Origin: BM524 sp041554435
GTDB taxonomy: Bacteria > Bacteroidota > Bacteroidia > Bacteroidales > F082
Direction: 5' to 3'
NCBI GenBank assembly: GCA_041554435.1
Contig: JBFFLX010000003.1
Location: forward strand, 1 to 64,000
Length of the DNA stretch: 64,000 nucleotides
Below are positions 8,072 through 17,681 of the stretch, piece after piece; positions within the stretch are counted from its first letter, which is position 1; every line of letters starts with the position of its first letter. Both the position numbers and the translations under genes were made by a program. The notes below the pieces were generated by a model, which searched no databases, had not been told where the DNA came from, and saw nothing but the letters and a program-made list of their open reading frames with translations.

Positions 8072-8656
8072 GTGATAAATAAGAATAAAATTAGTGGAAT
8101 AGTGCTTTCCGGTGGAAAAAGCAGTAGAATGGGAAGTGAAAAAGGCCTCAAACTATTCAAGGGGAAACCCTTAGTTGAATATGCCATAGAGGCTCTGCAG
8201 CCATATTGTGGTACTATTATGTTGAGCACCAACAATCCTGATTATTATAAAAAATACGATTTGATAAAGATACAAGATGAAATTAAAAACATCGGACCAA
8301 TGGGTGGCATTTATTCTTGTTTAAATAATTCGTCAACCGATATTAACATATTTCTTTCTTGCGACATGCCCTTTATTGATAGTTATTTAATGAAATTTAT
8401 AATAGAAAATATCGATACTGATTTTGATGCTATTGTTCCGGTACATGATGGAAATAAAGTGGAACCCTTATGTGCATATTATCATTTAGGCGTATTATCA
8501 ACTTTAAAGTTGCATGTGGAAACTAAAAATTACAAGTTGATGGATTTTTTGGATGCAATAAATACAAAAAAAATAATTATGGATGATATGATTGGCTATA
8601 ATGATTTGTATTTCAGTAATTTTAATACTGCTGATGATATTAAAGCTAACTCATAA
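8072..8656 (+). CDS. mobA: molybdenum cofactor guanylyltransferase
   Basis: Attaches GMP to molybdopterin to make the bis-MGD form used by DMSO-reductase-family enzymes. The N-terminal nucleotide-binding loop IVLSGGKSSRMG with Lys at EKGL, and LSCDMPF (metal-binding Asp) are clear. It has 194 residues, usual for MobA. The start is GTG at 8072; later ATGs would remove the nucleotide loop. The presence of mobA implies molybdoenzymes elsewhere in the genome, but none is in this window. Confidence 0.88.
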   Translation: MINKNKISGIVLSGGKSSRMGSEKGLKLFKGKPLVEYAIEALQPYCGTIMLSTNNPDYYKKYDLIKIQDEIKNIGPMGGIYSCLNNSSTDINIFLSCDMPFIDSYLMKFIIENIDTDFDAIVPVHDGNKVEPLCAYYHLGVLSTLKLHVETKNYKLMDFLDAINTKKIIMDDMIGYNDLYFSNFNTADDIKANS

Positions 8657-8662
8657 TTTTCA

Positions 8663-11458
8663 TTACTGATAAGCTACGCCATCATCATTTTTAGGTTTTA
8701 AAGGAATTTTAAAATAGAAAGTAGAACCTTTATCTACCTGACTTTCTACCCAAATTTGTCCATTTAGCATTTCCAGTAATTTTTTTGTTAATGCTAACCC
8801 CATACCTGTTCCTTCATATTGTCGCGACAAAGCATCATCAGCCTGGCGGAAGAACTCGAAAATAATATCAATTTTTTCTTCCGGAATACCTATGCCTGTA
8901 TCTTTAACAAAGAATGTTATATAGTCTTGGTTTTCAGTTTTAAAACCTATTTTAATTGTTCCTTTTTTAGTGAATTTGAATGCGTTTCGTATAAGTTGTT
9001 TATAAACATGTATTATTTTTAAAGTATCACTAATTAATAAAGGGTTTTCCTCAGGCAATTCTAGTTTTATATTAATATCTTCTTTTTTCGAATTCTCTTT
9101 TATTTCAAGTGATAATTTATGAACTTCTGCGATAAGCAAACTAGGATTAATTTTAGAAAGATTTAGTTTTTCCTGACCACTTTTTACCATAGTAAAATAG
9201 AAAATATCGTCAACAATTTCCTTTAGGTGAAGACCGCTTTCATAAATTAACTTCGAATATAAATCAACTTCTTCAACTTGTAAATCACTGCTTAAGAGTT
9301 GAGAGAAACCAATCACTGCATTTAAAGGAGTACGCAGTTCATGTGATATGCTAGCAAGGAAAGCGGCTTTAAGTTTATCACTTTCTTCGGCTTTTGACAA
9401 CGCTTTTCTAATGTCCGTTTCGTATTGTTTTATTTCCGAAATATCGATAATAGTGTATGAAATATATGAGGGAACATTGTTTTCATCTTTAATCAGCATC
9501 CCATTTAATAAAGCAGGAAACTGTTTGCCATCTTTAGTTGAGTTCCATACTTCGGTGGATTCTAGGTGTCCTCTGTCAAGTAATTCATTTATTAAATCAC
9601 TGAGATTACTATTTGTATTGTTTCCTTGTAATATTTTGATGTTTTTATTTAATAAAGACTCTATTTTATAAGTGTGCATATCGGCAAATGCCTTATTAAT
9701 ATAAATAAGTTTTCCTTTGAGGTCAGTCATTGCACAACCATAATGGGCTTCGTCGGTAATGGTTTTGAATTTTCGTATTTCCTCTTCTTTCTGCCTCTGA
9801 ACACTTAGGTCTCTTAAAATAACACTTATAAATCTCTGTCTTCCGGTGCTAAACAATGACAATCTTGCTTCAACCCATAATAGTTCTCCATTTGCTTTCT
9901 TAAGGACCCATTCAAACTCATAAAAATTATTTTTTAATGTTTCCTCAATAGCTTCTATACCTTTTTTCGTAGGATTGATTCCTCCAATAATTTGAGTAGT
10001 GGTAAAATTCAGTGGACTTTTTCCAATAAATGTACTTTTCGACTTATATCCCAACATTTTACACAGAGCCTGATTGCAATCTGTAATTATGCCTTTTCTT
10101 ATGGTAAGTATTGCGTCTTTTGTTCCTTCTACCAAACTTTTATATTTGGCAATATTGGCAATGTTCTCTTGTTCAACGATTATTCTTTTGAAAGCTGAAT
10201 TTAATTGAGTTACTAAATAGTTTACACTTTGTTTAGTATCGTCACTAATTTTTTCAAACTTATGTGAAGCAACAATTAAAATAGCAATCAAACTTTCATT
10301 ATGGGTAATGGGAACAATTCCTACTGCTTTTAAACCTTCTTTTACTTTAATTTCTTTATAAAGAGGAAGTTCATTAAACGTGCAATAGAACATATCCTTA
10401 GTTTCATCAGTTTGCTGTTGAATTTTACTAAAATCTAATGAAGAGACTGCCTCCAAAAAATTATCGCTTACACCCAAAGATGTAACAAGATTAAACTTCC
10501 GGTTCATTTTGTCACGCATATAAACTCCACCACTATCTAAGTCATCAGCATCTATGGCAAATTCGAGCAGTGCTTTTGCTATTAACTTAATATTATTAGT
10601 TGCAGAGGATATTTTAGCAAGTTCGAACTGCTTTATTAATAATTTTTCATCTCTTAAGGTTTTGGTTACATCCCTGAAAATTCCAGATGCCCCCTTATAA
10701 TTTCCTTCTGAGTCGAATTCGGGCATAGCTGTTACCAACAAAGTTTTTTCTACTCCACTTTTAGTTGTTGTTTTGATATAAAACTTGGCAGATTCACCAG
10801 GCTTTGTTGAGTTTGTTTGTTGCATAACAGTTTTGTACATATCCTTCGAAAGTATATTTTTAAGTTTTTCCCTTAAAAGGGTTTTCTTAGGATATCCAAA
10901 TATTTCTGCTCCAATGGTATTTATATAAGTAAAGTTATTTTTTTCGTCAAGTTTACCAATGCCCTCTCCTATATTTTCAAGAATATTTCTGTAATCTCTG
11001 TCTGTATCATCTAATTTTTTAGCCTGACTAACAACCTCATGCTCAAGGCTTTGTTTTTTGATACGTAGTTTGTCCTCCGCCTTTTTTATTCTAATCATTG
11101 CCCTTGCTTGAGCAATGAGTTCGGATGTATCGATTGGTTTTGCTATAAATGCTTCGGCTCCAGCTTCCAAGCCATTAATCTTGGATTTTGTATCGGTCAT
11201 AAGTGCCGTTAGAAGAATTACAGGAATAGATTCAGTTGCCTCATCTGATTTTAATATTTTGCACGCATCATAACCATCCATATCAGGCATTATTACATCT
11301 AGGAAAATGGTGTCGGGATTATGTTTTTTTGCCATTTCAATACCTTCAACAGCCGATTGTGCAGTTAACACAATGCAGTTGTCTAACACTTCTTCCAAAA
11401 GACTTTTTAAAGTTAGAAGATTGTTTTTATTATCATCTATGGCAAGTAGTTTTATCAA
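8663..11458 (-). CDS. hybrid histidine kinase, N-terminal receiver with three PAS and one GAF domain
   Basis: 931 residues, no membrane segment, so a cytoplasmic sensor. Domain order: receiver 1-125 (phospho-acceptor Asp54 in FLDVIMPDMDG, Lys107), PAS about 150-270, GAF about 275-435, PAS about 440-560, PAS about 570-680, HisKA with His706 (SISHELRTPLN), and HATPase about 810-920 (DTGIGIP, GTGMGLAL). The receiver is N-terminal, so its own kinase or the upstream hybrid kinase may phosphorylate it. The start is TTG at 11458, 8 bases after the stop of the upstream kinase; the receiver fold begins at residue 3, so no later start fits. The signal is unknown. Confidence 0.9.
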   Translation of the reverse strand: MIKLLAIDDNKNNLLTLKSLLEEVLDNCIVLTAQSAVEGIEMAKKHNPDTIFLDVIMPDMDGYDACKILKSDEATESIPVILLTALMTDTKSKINGLEAGAEAFIAKPIDTSELIAQARAMIRIKKAEDKLRIKKQSLEHEVVSQAKKLDDTDRDYRNILENIGEGIGKLDEKNNFTYINTIGAEIFGYPKKTLLREKLKNILSKDMYKTVMQQTNSTKPGESAKFYIKTTTKSGVEKTLLVTAMPEFDSEGNYKGASGIFRDVTKTLRDEKLLIKQFELAKISSATNNIKLIAKALLEFAIDADDLDSGGVYMRDKMNRKFNLVTSLGVSDNFLEAVSSLDFSKIQQQTDETKDMFYCTFNELPLYKEIKVKEGLKAVGIVPITHNESLIAILIVASHKFEKISDDTKQSVNYLVTQLNSAFKRIIVEQENIANIAKYKSLVEGTKDAILTIRKGIITDCNQALCKMLGYKSKSTFIGKSPLNFTTTQIIGGINPTKKGIEAIEETLKNNFYEFEWVLKKANGELLWVEARLSLFSTGRQRFISVILRDLSVQRQKEEEIRKFKTITDEAHYGCAMTDLKGKLIYINKAFADMHTYKIESLLNKNIKILQGNNTNSNLSDLINELLDRGHLESTEVWNSTKDGKQFPALLNGMLIKDENNVPSYISYTIIDISEIKQYETDIRKALSKAEESDKLKAAFLASISHELRTPLNAVIGFSQLLSSDLQVEEVDLYSKLIYESGLHLKEIVDDIFYFTMVKSGQEKLNLSKINPSLLIAEVHKLSLEIKENSKKEDINIKLELPEENPLLISDTLKIIHVYKQLIRNAFKFTKKGTIKIGFKTENQDYITFFVKDTGIGIPEEKIDIIFEFFRQADDALSRQYEGTGMGLALTKKLLEMLNGQIWVESQVDKGSTFYFKIPLKPKNDDGVAYQ

Positions 11459-11466
11459 GTTATTAA

Positions 11467-14307
11467 TTATATATGTTTATTGATAATAGTTATTAGTTCT
11501 TCAAAATTAATTGGTTTTGAGATATAATCATCACATCCATTGCTTAAAGCCATTTCTCTGTCGCCAGAAAGTGCATATGCTGTTTGAGCAATAACGGGTA
11601 ATTCTGGTCGTATAGATTTTAGCGCAGATGTGGCCTCCAGGCCATTCATTCCAGGCATCCTTAAGTCCATGAGTACCAAATCAATATCTTTATGTTCTTT
11701 AATAATATCGATTGCCCCCTCTCCTGAATATGCAAATTTCAGTTTTGAGTTAGTAGGTTTAAGCATAACTTCAAAAAGTTTAATTGCAGTATGACTATCA
11801 TCAACAACCAGCAGATTGTAACCATCCCAATTAGGCAGTTTAAATAAATCTTTGTTCATCTCTGTATTATTTTTTATTATAAGTTTACTTTTTAGAGGAT
11901 ATGTAAAATAGAATGTGCTGCCTTTTCCATAAATTGAATCTACCCATATTTCACCTCCAAATATTTTAACGAGTTCTGTAGAAATTGATAATCCCAGTCC
12001 GGCTCCTCCAAAATGAGCTTTATTTGTTGATAAAGCCTGACCAAAACGAGTAAAAATATATTTTTTGTCTTCCTCACTAATACCCAGGCCTGTATCCTTT
12101 ACGTAGAACTGAAGTAGACTGTCACTAATTTTTTTATAACCAAATTCAATATGTCCTTTTTTTGTGAATTTGATGGCATTTCCCAGTAGGTTAGTAATAA
12201 TTTGTTTAAGTCTTATCTCATCGGTTTCTATAAAATAGTCATCACTAAAGTCGGTTTTGTAAGCTATTTTTACATTTTTCTTGTAATCTTCTTTTAAGCT
12301 TATGATGTGATGATTATAAATAGAGTATATAATATCGTTTAAATTAATTTCTTTGTAGTATAGTTTAACCTGTTTTGCTTCGAGTTTTGAAATGTCAACT
12401 ATGTCGGAAATCAGCCTGAGTAATAGTTTACTGCTCTTATTAATAATTGAAGCATATGTAATTCTTTCTTTATCAGTTGTGTATTCTTTGGTCATTAGGT
12501 CTGAAAAACCAATAATTCCATTCATGGGAGTTCTGATTTCATGCGACATATTTGCAAGAAACAGTGACTTCAATTTATCAGACTCTTCCGCTTTTGCCAG
12601 TGCTGTTTTTAAACTATTGTTTGAGAGTTTCAGGCTTTCAGAATTTTGCTTAAGTTCTTCTTTGCTGTTTTCCAGATGAACTAAAGTGTGCATTATATTG
12701 AGAGTGTCGGTAAGCCTGTTTCCAACTTCCTCCAGGAGTTTAATTTCGTGCTTATTCCAAATTTTTTGCTTATTCCCATTGCATATTACAAAAAGCCATG
12801 GATTGCCTTGGTTTGGCCGAACTACAACACATAAAGAGGAATCAAATTTATTTGTTGTTTCAATGTTTTCAATAACTTTGTTATTCTGTGAATATAAAAC
12901 AACAGGTTTTTTTTGTTTTATTATATTGGATAAGTTGTTTTTTATTATAGTGTTATTCAGATATTTTGTTTTTATAACAGAAGAAGTGGAATTATCATAT
13001 TTAATCTCGTAAGTTTCTAAAGAATCGTTAATATAGGCCAGGAATATACCGTCACTTTTAAATCTGTTTCTTAGAACTTTTAAAAGAGTATTAATTGATT
13101 TTTGAATATCCAGACTACTTCTTAATGCAACTTCTGTTTGATCAAGAGATTCATGAAACCACAAATCTGAAGCAATTTCCATTTCATGTTTTCTTCTATC
13201 CGTTATATCTTCAACCAAACAAATACCGGCATAAATTTCATCGTTTTCGTCCTTAATTCCTTTTATAATTATCCTTACAATCGTTGTTTTATTTCCTGTT
13301 ACACTTGTATACGGCCCATCGAAATAACCAGAACCATCTTTTAGTGTTTTTATTATCTGTTGTTTTAATTCCTCATTTTGTAATTGGGTTTTCATATTAA
13401 AGCCAATGAGACTTTTTTTGTTAGAGCCTATGATGTCGATAAATAGATGGTTGCAGTCGAGTATTGTTCCGTTTTTATCAAAATACATAATTCCAAGAGG
13501 GGCATAGTCAAATATGCTTTTAAATTTGCGAAAACTTTCAATTAATGTAGTTCGCATCTCTTCTTCCTCACTAATATCCCTTACCTGGCCAATTATACCA
13601 TATCCGTTTTGAAATCTGACGGTTTTTACAGAAAAACTACAATGTTTAATAGTACCATCTTTGCATATTACTTTTGCTTCATGATTTCCAGGTGCTTTTC
13701 CCCCTTTCATTCTTGTTTTTGCGTACGATTGCAGTCGATCAATATCTTGAGGGTGAACCATTTCCCAAACAGTTTGCTTGAGTAACTCCTCTTTTGAATA
13801 ACCCGATAGTTCACACATTTTATTATTTACAAAATAGAAATGATTGTTTTTGTAAATATATATGGCATCATGGCTGTTTTCTACTATTGCTCTATAGTGC
13901 TCCTGGATAGTTCTGTTAGATTCTATTGCTAAAACTTCTTTTTCAATATCTTGAATAAAAACTAATATACCATCGCAATTGTATTCTGTTACCAGATTTG
14001 TCTTTATTGCAAGATGTTTAATTTCGCCCAACAAGTTTGTAAAAACAATTCTACTATTTGTTTGTCTGCTATTTTTTGCCCTTATTATTATCCTGAATAG
14101 TTGAGTTTGTTCTTCTTTATTTTTTAAGGAATTGCCAATAAAATTTTTATCTAAAAGATTGTATTTCTTAACACCAATAAATTTGGCAGCAATATTGTTT
14201 ATTTCCTTTATTGTTCCATTAAAGTCGATAAACATTATTCCCATAGGCGAATTCTCAAGTAATGAATTTGAGATATGGTGATTAATATTTAACTCTTCCT
14301 TTCTCAT
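11467..14307 (-). CDS. hybrid histidine kinase with three PAS, GAF and C-terminal receiver
   Basis: 946 residues, apparently soluble. PAS domains at about 10-125, 135-250 and 255-375, a divergent GAF domain at about 395-540, a short coiled coil, HisKA with His589 (NMSHEIRTPMNG), HATPase about 695-805 (DTGLGIS, GGAGLGLSI) and a C-terminal receiver from about 831 with Asp881 (VLMDLRMPGMNG). First gene of a two-kinase operon. A C-terminal receiver usually hands phosphate to an Hpt protein; a stand-alone Hpt gene lies at 27929-28273. Neighbouring redox genes suggest, but do not show, a redox or respiratory signal. Confidence 0.9.
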   Translation of the reverse strand: MRKEELNINHHISNSLLENSPMGIMFIDFNGTIKEINNIAAKFIGVKKYNLLDKNFIGNSLKNKEEQTQLFRIIIRAKNSRQTNSRIVFTNLLGEIKHLAIKTNLVTEYNCDGILVFIQDIEKEVLAIESNRTIQEHYRAIVENSHDAIYIYKNNHFYFVNNKMCELSGYSKEELLKQTVWEMVHPQDIDRLQSYAKTRMKGGKAPGNHEAKVICKDGTIKHCSFSVKTVRFQNGYGIIGQVRDISEEEEMRTTLIESFRKFKSIFDYAPLGIMYFDKNGTILDCNHLFIDIIGSNKKSLIGFNMKTQLQNEELKQQIIKTLKDGSGYFDGPYTSVTGNKTTIVRIIIKGIKDENDEIYAGICLVEDITDRRKHEMEIASDLWFHESLDQTEVALRSSLDIQKSINTLLKVLRNRFKSDGIFLAYINDSLETYEIKYDNSTSSVIKTKYLNNTIIKNNLSNIIKQKKPVVLYSQNNKVIENIETTNKFDSSLCVVVRPNQGNPWLFVICNGNKQKIWNKHEIKLLEEVGNRLTDTLNIMHTLVHLENSKEELKQNSESLKLSNNSLKTALAKAEESDKLKSLFLANMSHEIRTPMNGIIGFSDLMTKEYTTDKERITYASIINKSSKLLLRLISDIVDISKLEAKQVKLYYKEINLNDIIYSIYNHHIISLKEDYKKNVKIAYKTDFSDDYFIETDEIRLKQIITNLLGNAIKFTKKGHIEFGYKKISDSLLQFYVKDTGLGISEEDKKYIFTRFGQALSTNKAHFGGAGLGLSISTELVKIFGGEIWVDSIYGKGSTFYFTYPLKSKLIIKNNTEMNKDLFKLPNWDGYNLLVVDDSHTAIKLFEVMLKPTNSKLKFAYSGEGAIDIIKEHKDIDLVLMDLRMPGMNGLEATSALKSIRPELPVIAQTAYALSGDREMALSNGCDDYISKPINFEELITIINKHI

Positions 14308-14407
14308 AGAACATTTTTAGGATATAAAATACCCATTAGTTATCGATTGGTTAAAAAATTACTAGTATAAAGTGCTATTTAATATTTTGCTCTTTATTAT
14401 ATTGTTT

Positions 14408-14415
14408 CAAAAGTA
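14408..14415 (-). promoter_or_regulatory. -7 element of the hybrid-kinase operon
   Basis: CAAAAGTA on the + strand, TACTTTTG leftward, matching TAnnTTTG. It gives a leader of roughly 95 nt before the ATG at 14307. Confidence 0.5.
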
Positions 14416-14484
14416 ATTATTTTTTTCAATTTAATTAATAAAATAAAAAATTGCAGGATATAAAAAATTGAAATAGAATGTATT

Positions 14485-14507
14485 AACCTGAGCCCAATGC
14501 TTAGGTT
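14485..14507 (-). terminator. hairpin after the cytochrome b/c gene, possible weak terminator
   Basis: AACCTGAGC (14485-14493) can pair with GCTTAGGTT (14499-14507), 9 pairs including one G-U, with a 5-nt loop. Read leftward it lies just after the cytochrome gene stop, but a T-run occurs only about 15 bases later, so it may protect the 3' end rather than terminate alone. Confidence 0.4.
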
Positions 14508-14519
14508 CAACTCATGGGA

Positions 14520-17216
14520 TTAATAAACCTCAATACAGTTGGCACTTTGCTTATGTAAAACAGATTTAAAATCCAAAAGACTTTGTTGCATAACTTCTGA
14601 ATTGTCAGCATGGCAAGTTAAACAAACACCCGCTTTTAGAATGTTTTTTTGTTGTTCAATAGTAAAAGGACTTAGGTTAGATCTAGTTGCAAATTTAACT
14701 TTGGGGTTCCCGAGAAAATTTATCCATGCGTCCTCTGGTAAACCATCGTTGGGATTATTTTCATATTTAGATTTAAAAACGAGAACTTTATTTTTAATTG
14801 TAAAAACTCCTTGCCCGTAGCCCAATGCAACAGGGTTATAATGACATGATTTACAATCCCTTCCCTGTTTAACTGTAGTATGTGGCGAAGCGGGTGCAAA
14901 TAGTCGTTGAAAAATTAAAGAATCGTGTAATTGTTTATTAAAACTACCAACATCAATTGTAAGTACCATTCCAGGAACTACGGGAATAATCTCCTGATCT
15001 CCTTTATTACTTCTTATGCCCAGAGCAGGGGCATGGGCATTAAACTCTCCTATATATTCAACCCAACTGCCTTGCTGTTCTATATTCTTTTGCATATTGT
15101 AGCCCGGTTCATTAGTATCATATTCGTTGTGGCAACCAATACAACTTGGTGCCCAGGCAGAATGACAGGCCGAGCAACTTACATTATCGTGTGCTTTGCC
15201 TTTTGAACATATTGTTCCGGGTTTAGTAAGAACAAATTTTTTCAAATTATTCTTGCCATAAAAATATGCGGTGTCGTTTATATATTCAGTGTTTATTAAA
15301 GGGATATCCCTTTTTGCAGTTTTGAGGAATTTTTTCCCGTTTATGTTGCCAAATCTCATTGAGGCTATAATTGCAGATTCTGAATCTAAATTTTCGCCAT
15401 CAATTGTAATTGGTTTACCATCGAAATGGCAATCCTCGCAACTAATTGTTCTTTGGTTTTCCTGATGTGCATATCTCTTACCATCACCCATAAGTTCGTA
15501 GGAATTATGGCAATCGATACATGTAATCCCTAAATCGTGGTGTACATCTGCAGTTTTTGATACAAAAACACGGCTATTTTCCACCAGTCTATAGTTTTGA
15601 TTTTGAGGCATTTCTTCCGCATTAAGCGTTGTTTCATGCCAGCCTTCATAATTTGTGGAAATCCTGCCTGAACGGCTGTGGCATCCAAAACAATGGTCAT
15701 TGCTTACCTGCATACTTACCGAAGGATGATATTTTAAATACGCATTTGAGTTTCTGTCTTTTTTATGATTGATATTTGCTGTTGTTGCCAAAGCATCATA
15801 ATTAAGGTGACATGCTAAACATCCTCCCCCGCGACTCATTTCTCCAATGGGACCGGTTTCTTTTTTTTCATTGTCGAGATGACAAACAACACAGAGATTT
15901 TTTAAATGTTCGTCGGCGGCAGACTTACCCAAACTATGTACAGAAGTCAAAATATCTGGATTTTCCTGTTCGTTAAATACAAACCGGTCAACACTTATCA
16001 TTCCGCTCAGGTTCGACATCAAACTCGAGTTTTTTCTTTCTGCTATGGCAGGATGGCATTCTGTAGTTCCACAACTTCTGTTGGCATTGGAAAAATTACC
16101 CGGAATTAAAAGCATATTTTTATGCGACAGAGTTTTATTTGAGGTATATGGGTTGCCACCGTGACAAGAATAACATCCAGTGGCTTCGGGATTGTGTGAC
16201 GGGATGAAGCCAATCATATCAGAATGACATAACAAGCAACTTTCCTTTTTAACCGAATAAGTATTTTCGATTTCTAAAGTGTCTTCCTGATAAAAATCAA
16301 CTTTCCATGTTTTATAAGATGATAATACACTTGATGAATAATTCTCTTCCCAAGGCCATATCCATTTCCAGTTTTCAGCCCTAAAAAACATACCACTTAA
16401 TGTGAGAATAATATAGGCTATACTAATAAGGAGTAAACTTCTCTTGCTTAAAAACGAAATTTTTCTTCCTGTAAATGGGAAAATATAGATTAATATTAAA
16501 AATATAGCTATAAAAATTAGTGAAATGGAAGTTGAACTCAACCAATGCAAAATCTCCTGAAATCCAACAAAATACCATGGTCCTTTTACTGTTGGGTTAA
16601 AACCATCGTGTAATGGAGCAGTAAAAAAGTAGGAAATTATTAATGTAATTATACTAAGCCAAATAAAGCTTGGCATTATTGGCCATATCTTTCTTGAATG
16701 TTCAAAAGTTATTATACTTATAAAAATGGTGAGAGTGGCAATATGATGAATATAGATAAGCTGAAGGTCACCTTCGCTGCCCAAAAATGAGGCGCTGAGG
16801 AGTTTCCCGAAAAAAGGAACTTTTAAAGTGAGACTTTCTAAAATTCGGAATGCCTGTAAACTATCGGTATCCCCTTTTAATAAAAAACCTGTTAACATAG
16901 CCATAAAGACTATTAAAATTCCGATAGTAAGGCGGAGCCAGATACCTTTTTTCGATTTGATTTTTTCCTTTTTTGCAAAATAGTCCCAAACATGAATTAG
17001 TGTAAATACAAGAAATAATTGAGCGCTCCAAAAATGAATATTCCTAATGAGCGAAGCAAAAGGATTTAGAATTAATATGTCTTTTATCGATTCCAGTGGA
17101 TTCTTTACATCGTAAGGAATAGCAAGTAAGATACCTGAAATAATACAAATTAGTAAAAGTGCCAAAGATATTTGGCCGTATGTATTTTTACCTAATATGT
17201 CATTAATTTTTTTCAA
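14520..17216 (-). CDS. cytochrome b (b6 plus subunit IV type) fused to a 12-haem cytochrome c domain
   Basis: 898 residues. The N-terminal 280 form a cytochrome b: four-helix haem bundle with ligand pairs His61-x13-His75 and His158-x14-His173, then three helices like b6f subunit IV with a Qo-type motif GPWY (212-215) in the context KGPWYFVGFQE. Seven helices place the remainder in the periplasm. Residues 327-869 carry 11 CxxCH motifs (Cys327, 348, 442, 466, 509, 566, 593, 681, 692, 788, 865) and one CX4CH (382-388). It should take electrons from menaquinol together with the Rieske protein encoded 17 bases upstream, and pass them along the c-haems to an unidentified acceptor. Translation starts with TTG; no in-frame ATG fits. 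Confidence 0.88.
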   Translation of the reverse strand: MKKINDILGKNTYGQISLALLLICIISGILLAIPYDVKNPLESIKDILILNPFASLIRNIHFWSAQLFLVFTLIHVWDYFAKKEKIKSKKGIWLRLTIGILIVFMAMLTGFLLKGDTDSLQAFRILESLTLKVPFFGKLLSASFLGSEGDLQLIYIHHIATLTIFISIITFEHSRKIWPIMPSFIWLSIITLIISYFFTAPLHDGFNPTVKGPWYFVGFQEILHWLSSTSISLIFIAIFLILIYIFPFTGRKISFLSKRSLLLISIAYIILTLSGMFFRAENWKWIWPWEENYSSSVLSSYKTWKVDFYQEDTLEIENTYSVKKESCLLCHSDMIGFIPSHNPEATGCYSCHGGNPYTSNKTLSHKNMLLIPGNFSNANRSCGTTECHPAIAERKNSSLMSNLSGMISVDRFVFNEQENPDILTSVHSLGKSAADEHLKNLCVVCHLDNEKKETGPIGEMSRGGGCLACHLNYDALATTANINHKKDRNSNAYLKYHPSVSMQVSNDHCFGCHSRSGRISTNYEGWHETTLNAEEMPQNQNYRLVENSRVFVSKTADVHHDLGITCIDCHNSYELMGDGKRYAHQENQRTISCEDCHFDGKPITIDGENLDSESAIIASMRFGNINGKKFLKTAKRDIPLINTEYINDTAYFYGKNNLKKFVLTKPGTICSKGKAHDNVSCSACHSAWAPSCIGCHNEYDTNEPGYNMQKNIEQQGSWVEYIGEFNAHAPALGIRSNKGDQEIIPVVPGMVLTIDVGSFNKQLHDSLIFQRLFAPASPHTTVKQGRDCKSCHYNPVALGYGQGVFTIKNKVLVFKSKYENNPNDGLPEDAWINFLGNPKVKFATRSNLSPFTIEQQKNILKAGVCLTCHADNSEVMQQSLLDFKSVLHKQSANCIEVY

Positions 17217-17233
17217 GCAATTTCTATTTTTTT

Positions 17234-17638
17234 CTAAACACTTATTGTTATTGTATTTTGTTCATTATCAATAATAAATTCTTTTTCTTCAAGAGGTTTA
17301 ATAGCAGGCCCTTTAGTAGGAATTCCATCTAAGTTGTAGGTTGAACCATGACAAGGGCAGAGGAGCTTATTTTCGCGACTTTCATTTATTTTGCAACCCA
17401 GGTGAGTACATCGTGATGAAAACACTTTAATAAGCTCATCATTTTTAATGATAATAAAATTGCCAGTAAAATTGATTTGTTTGTTTGGGTTAAAAGTAAG
17501 TGTAACAGATTTACGCGAGTGGATTTTATTATTAGTAAAAAGCATTTTATCCCATAAGACAATCATTGCAACCGTCATTCCGGCTAAAGCCGATTTGAAG
17601 AAAAAACGTCTGTTATATTTTTTATCTTTTGAAAGCAA
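17234..17638 (-). CDS. Rieske [2Fe-2S] protein with Tat signal anchor
   Basis: 134 residues. The N-terminus NRRFFFKSALAG is a twin-arginine type signal followed by a hydrophobic stretch, so the folded protein is exported by Tat and probably stays membrane-anchored. The cluster-binding loops are complete: CTHLGC (Cys77, His79, disulfide Cys82) and CPCHGS (Cys94, Cys96, His97). It is the partner of the cytochrome b/c fusion encoded next and would take the first electron from quinol at the Qo site. It is second in the operon, 43 bases after the crp/fnr-type gene. Confidence 0.92.
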   Translation of the reverse strand: MLSKDKKYNRRFFFKSALAGMTVAMIVLWDKMLFTNNKIHSRKSVTLTFNPNKQINFTGNFIIIKNDELIKVFSSRCTHLGCKINESRENKLLCPCHGSTYNLDGIPTKGPAIKPLEEKEFIIDNEQNTITISV

Positions 17639-17681
17639 TACAGTAATTTATTGCTAATTATTAATTTCACCATTCCATTAA

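Noticed and set aside
15189..15209. Residues CSKGKAH in the cytochrome as another haem site (Cys670, His676)
   Set aside because: Only one cysteine is present, so it is not a haem c attachment motif; it was left out of the haem count.
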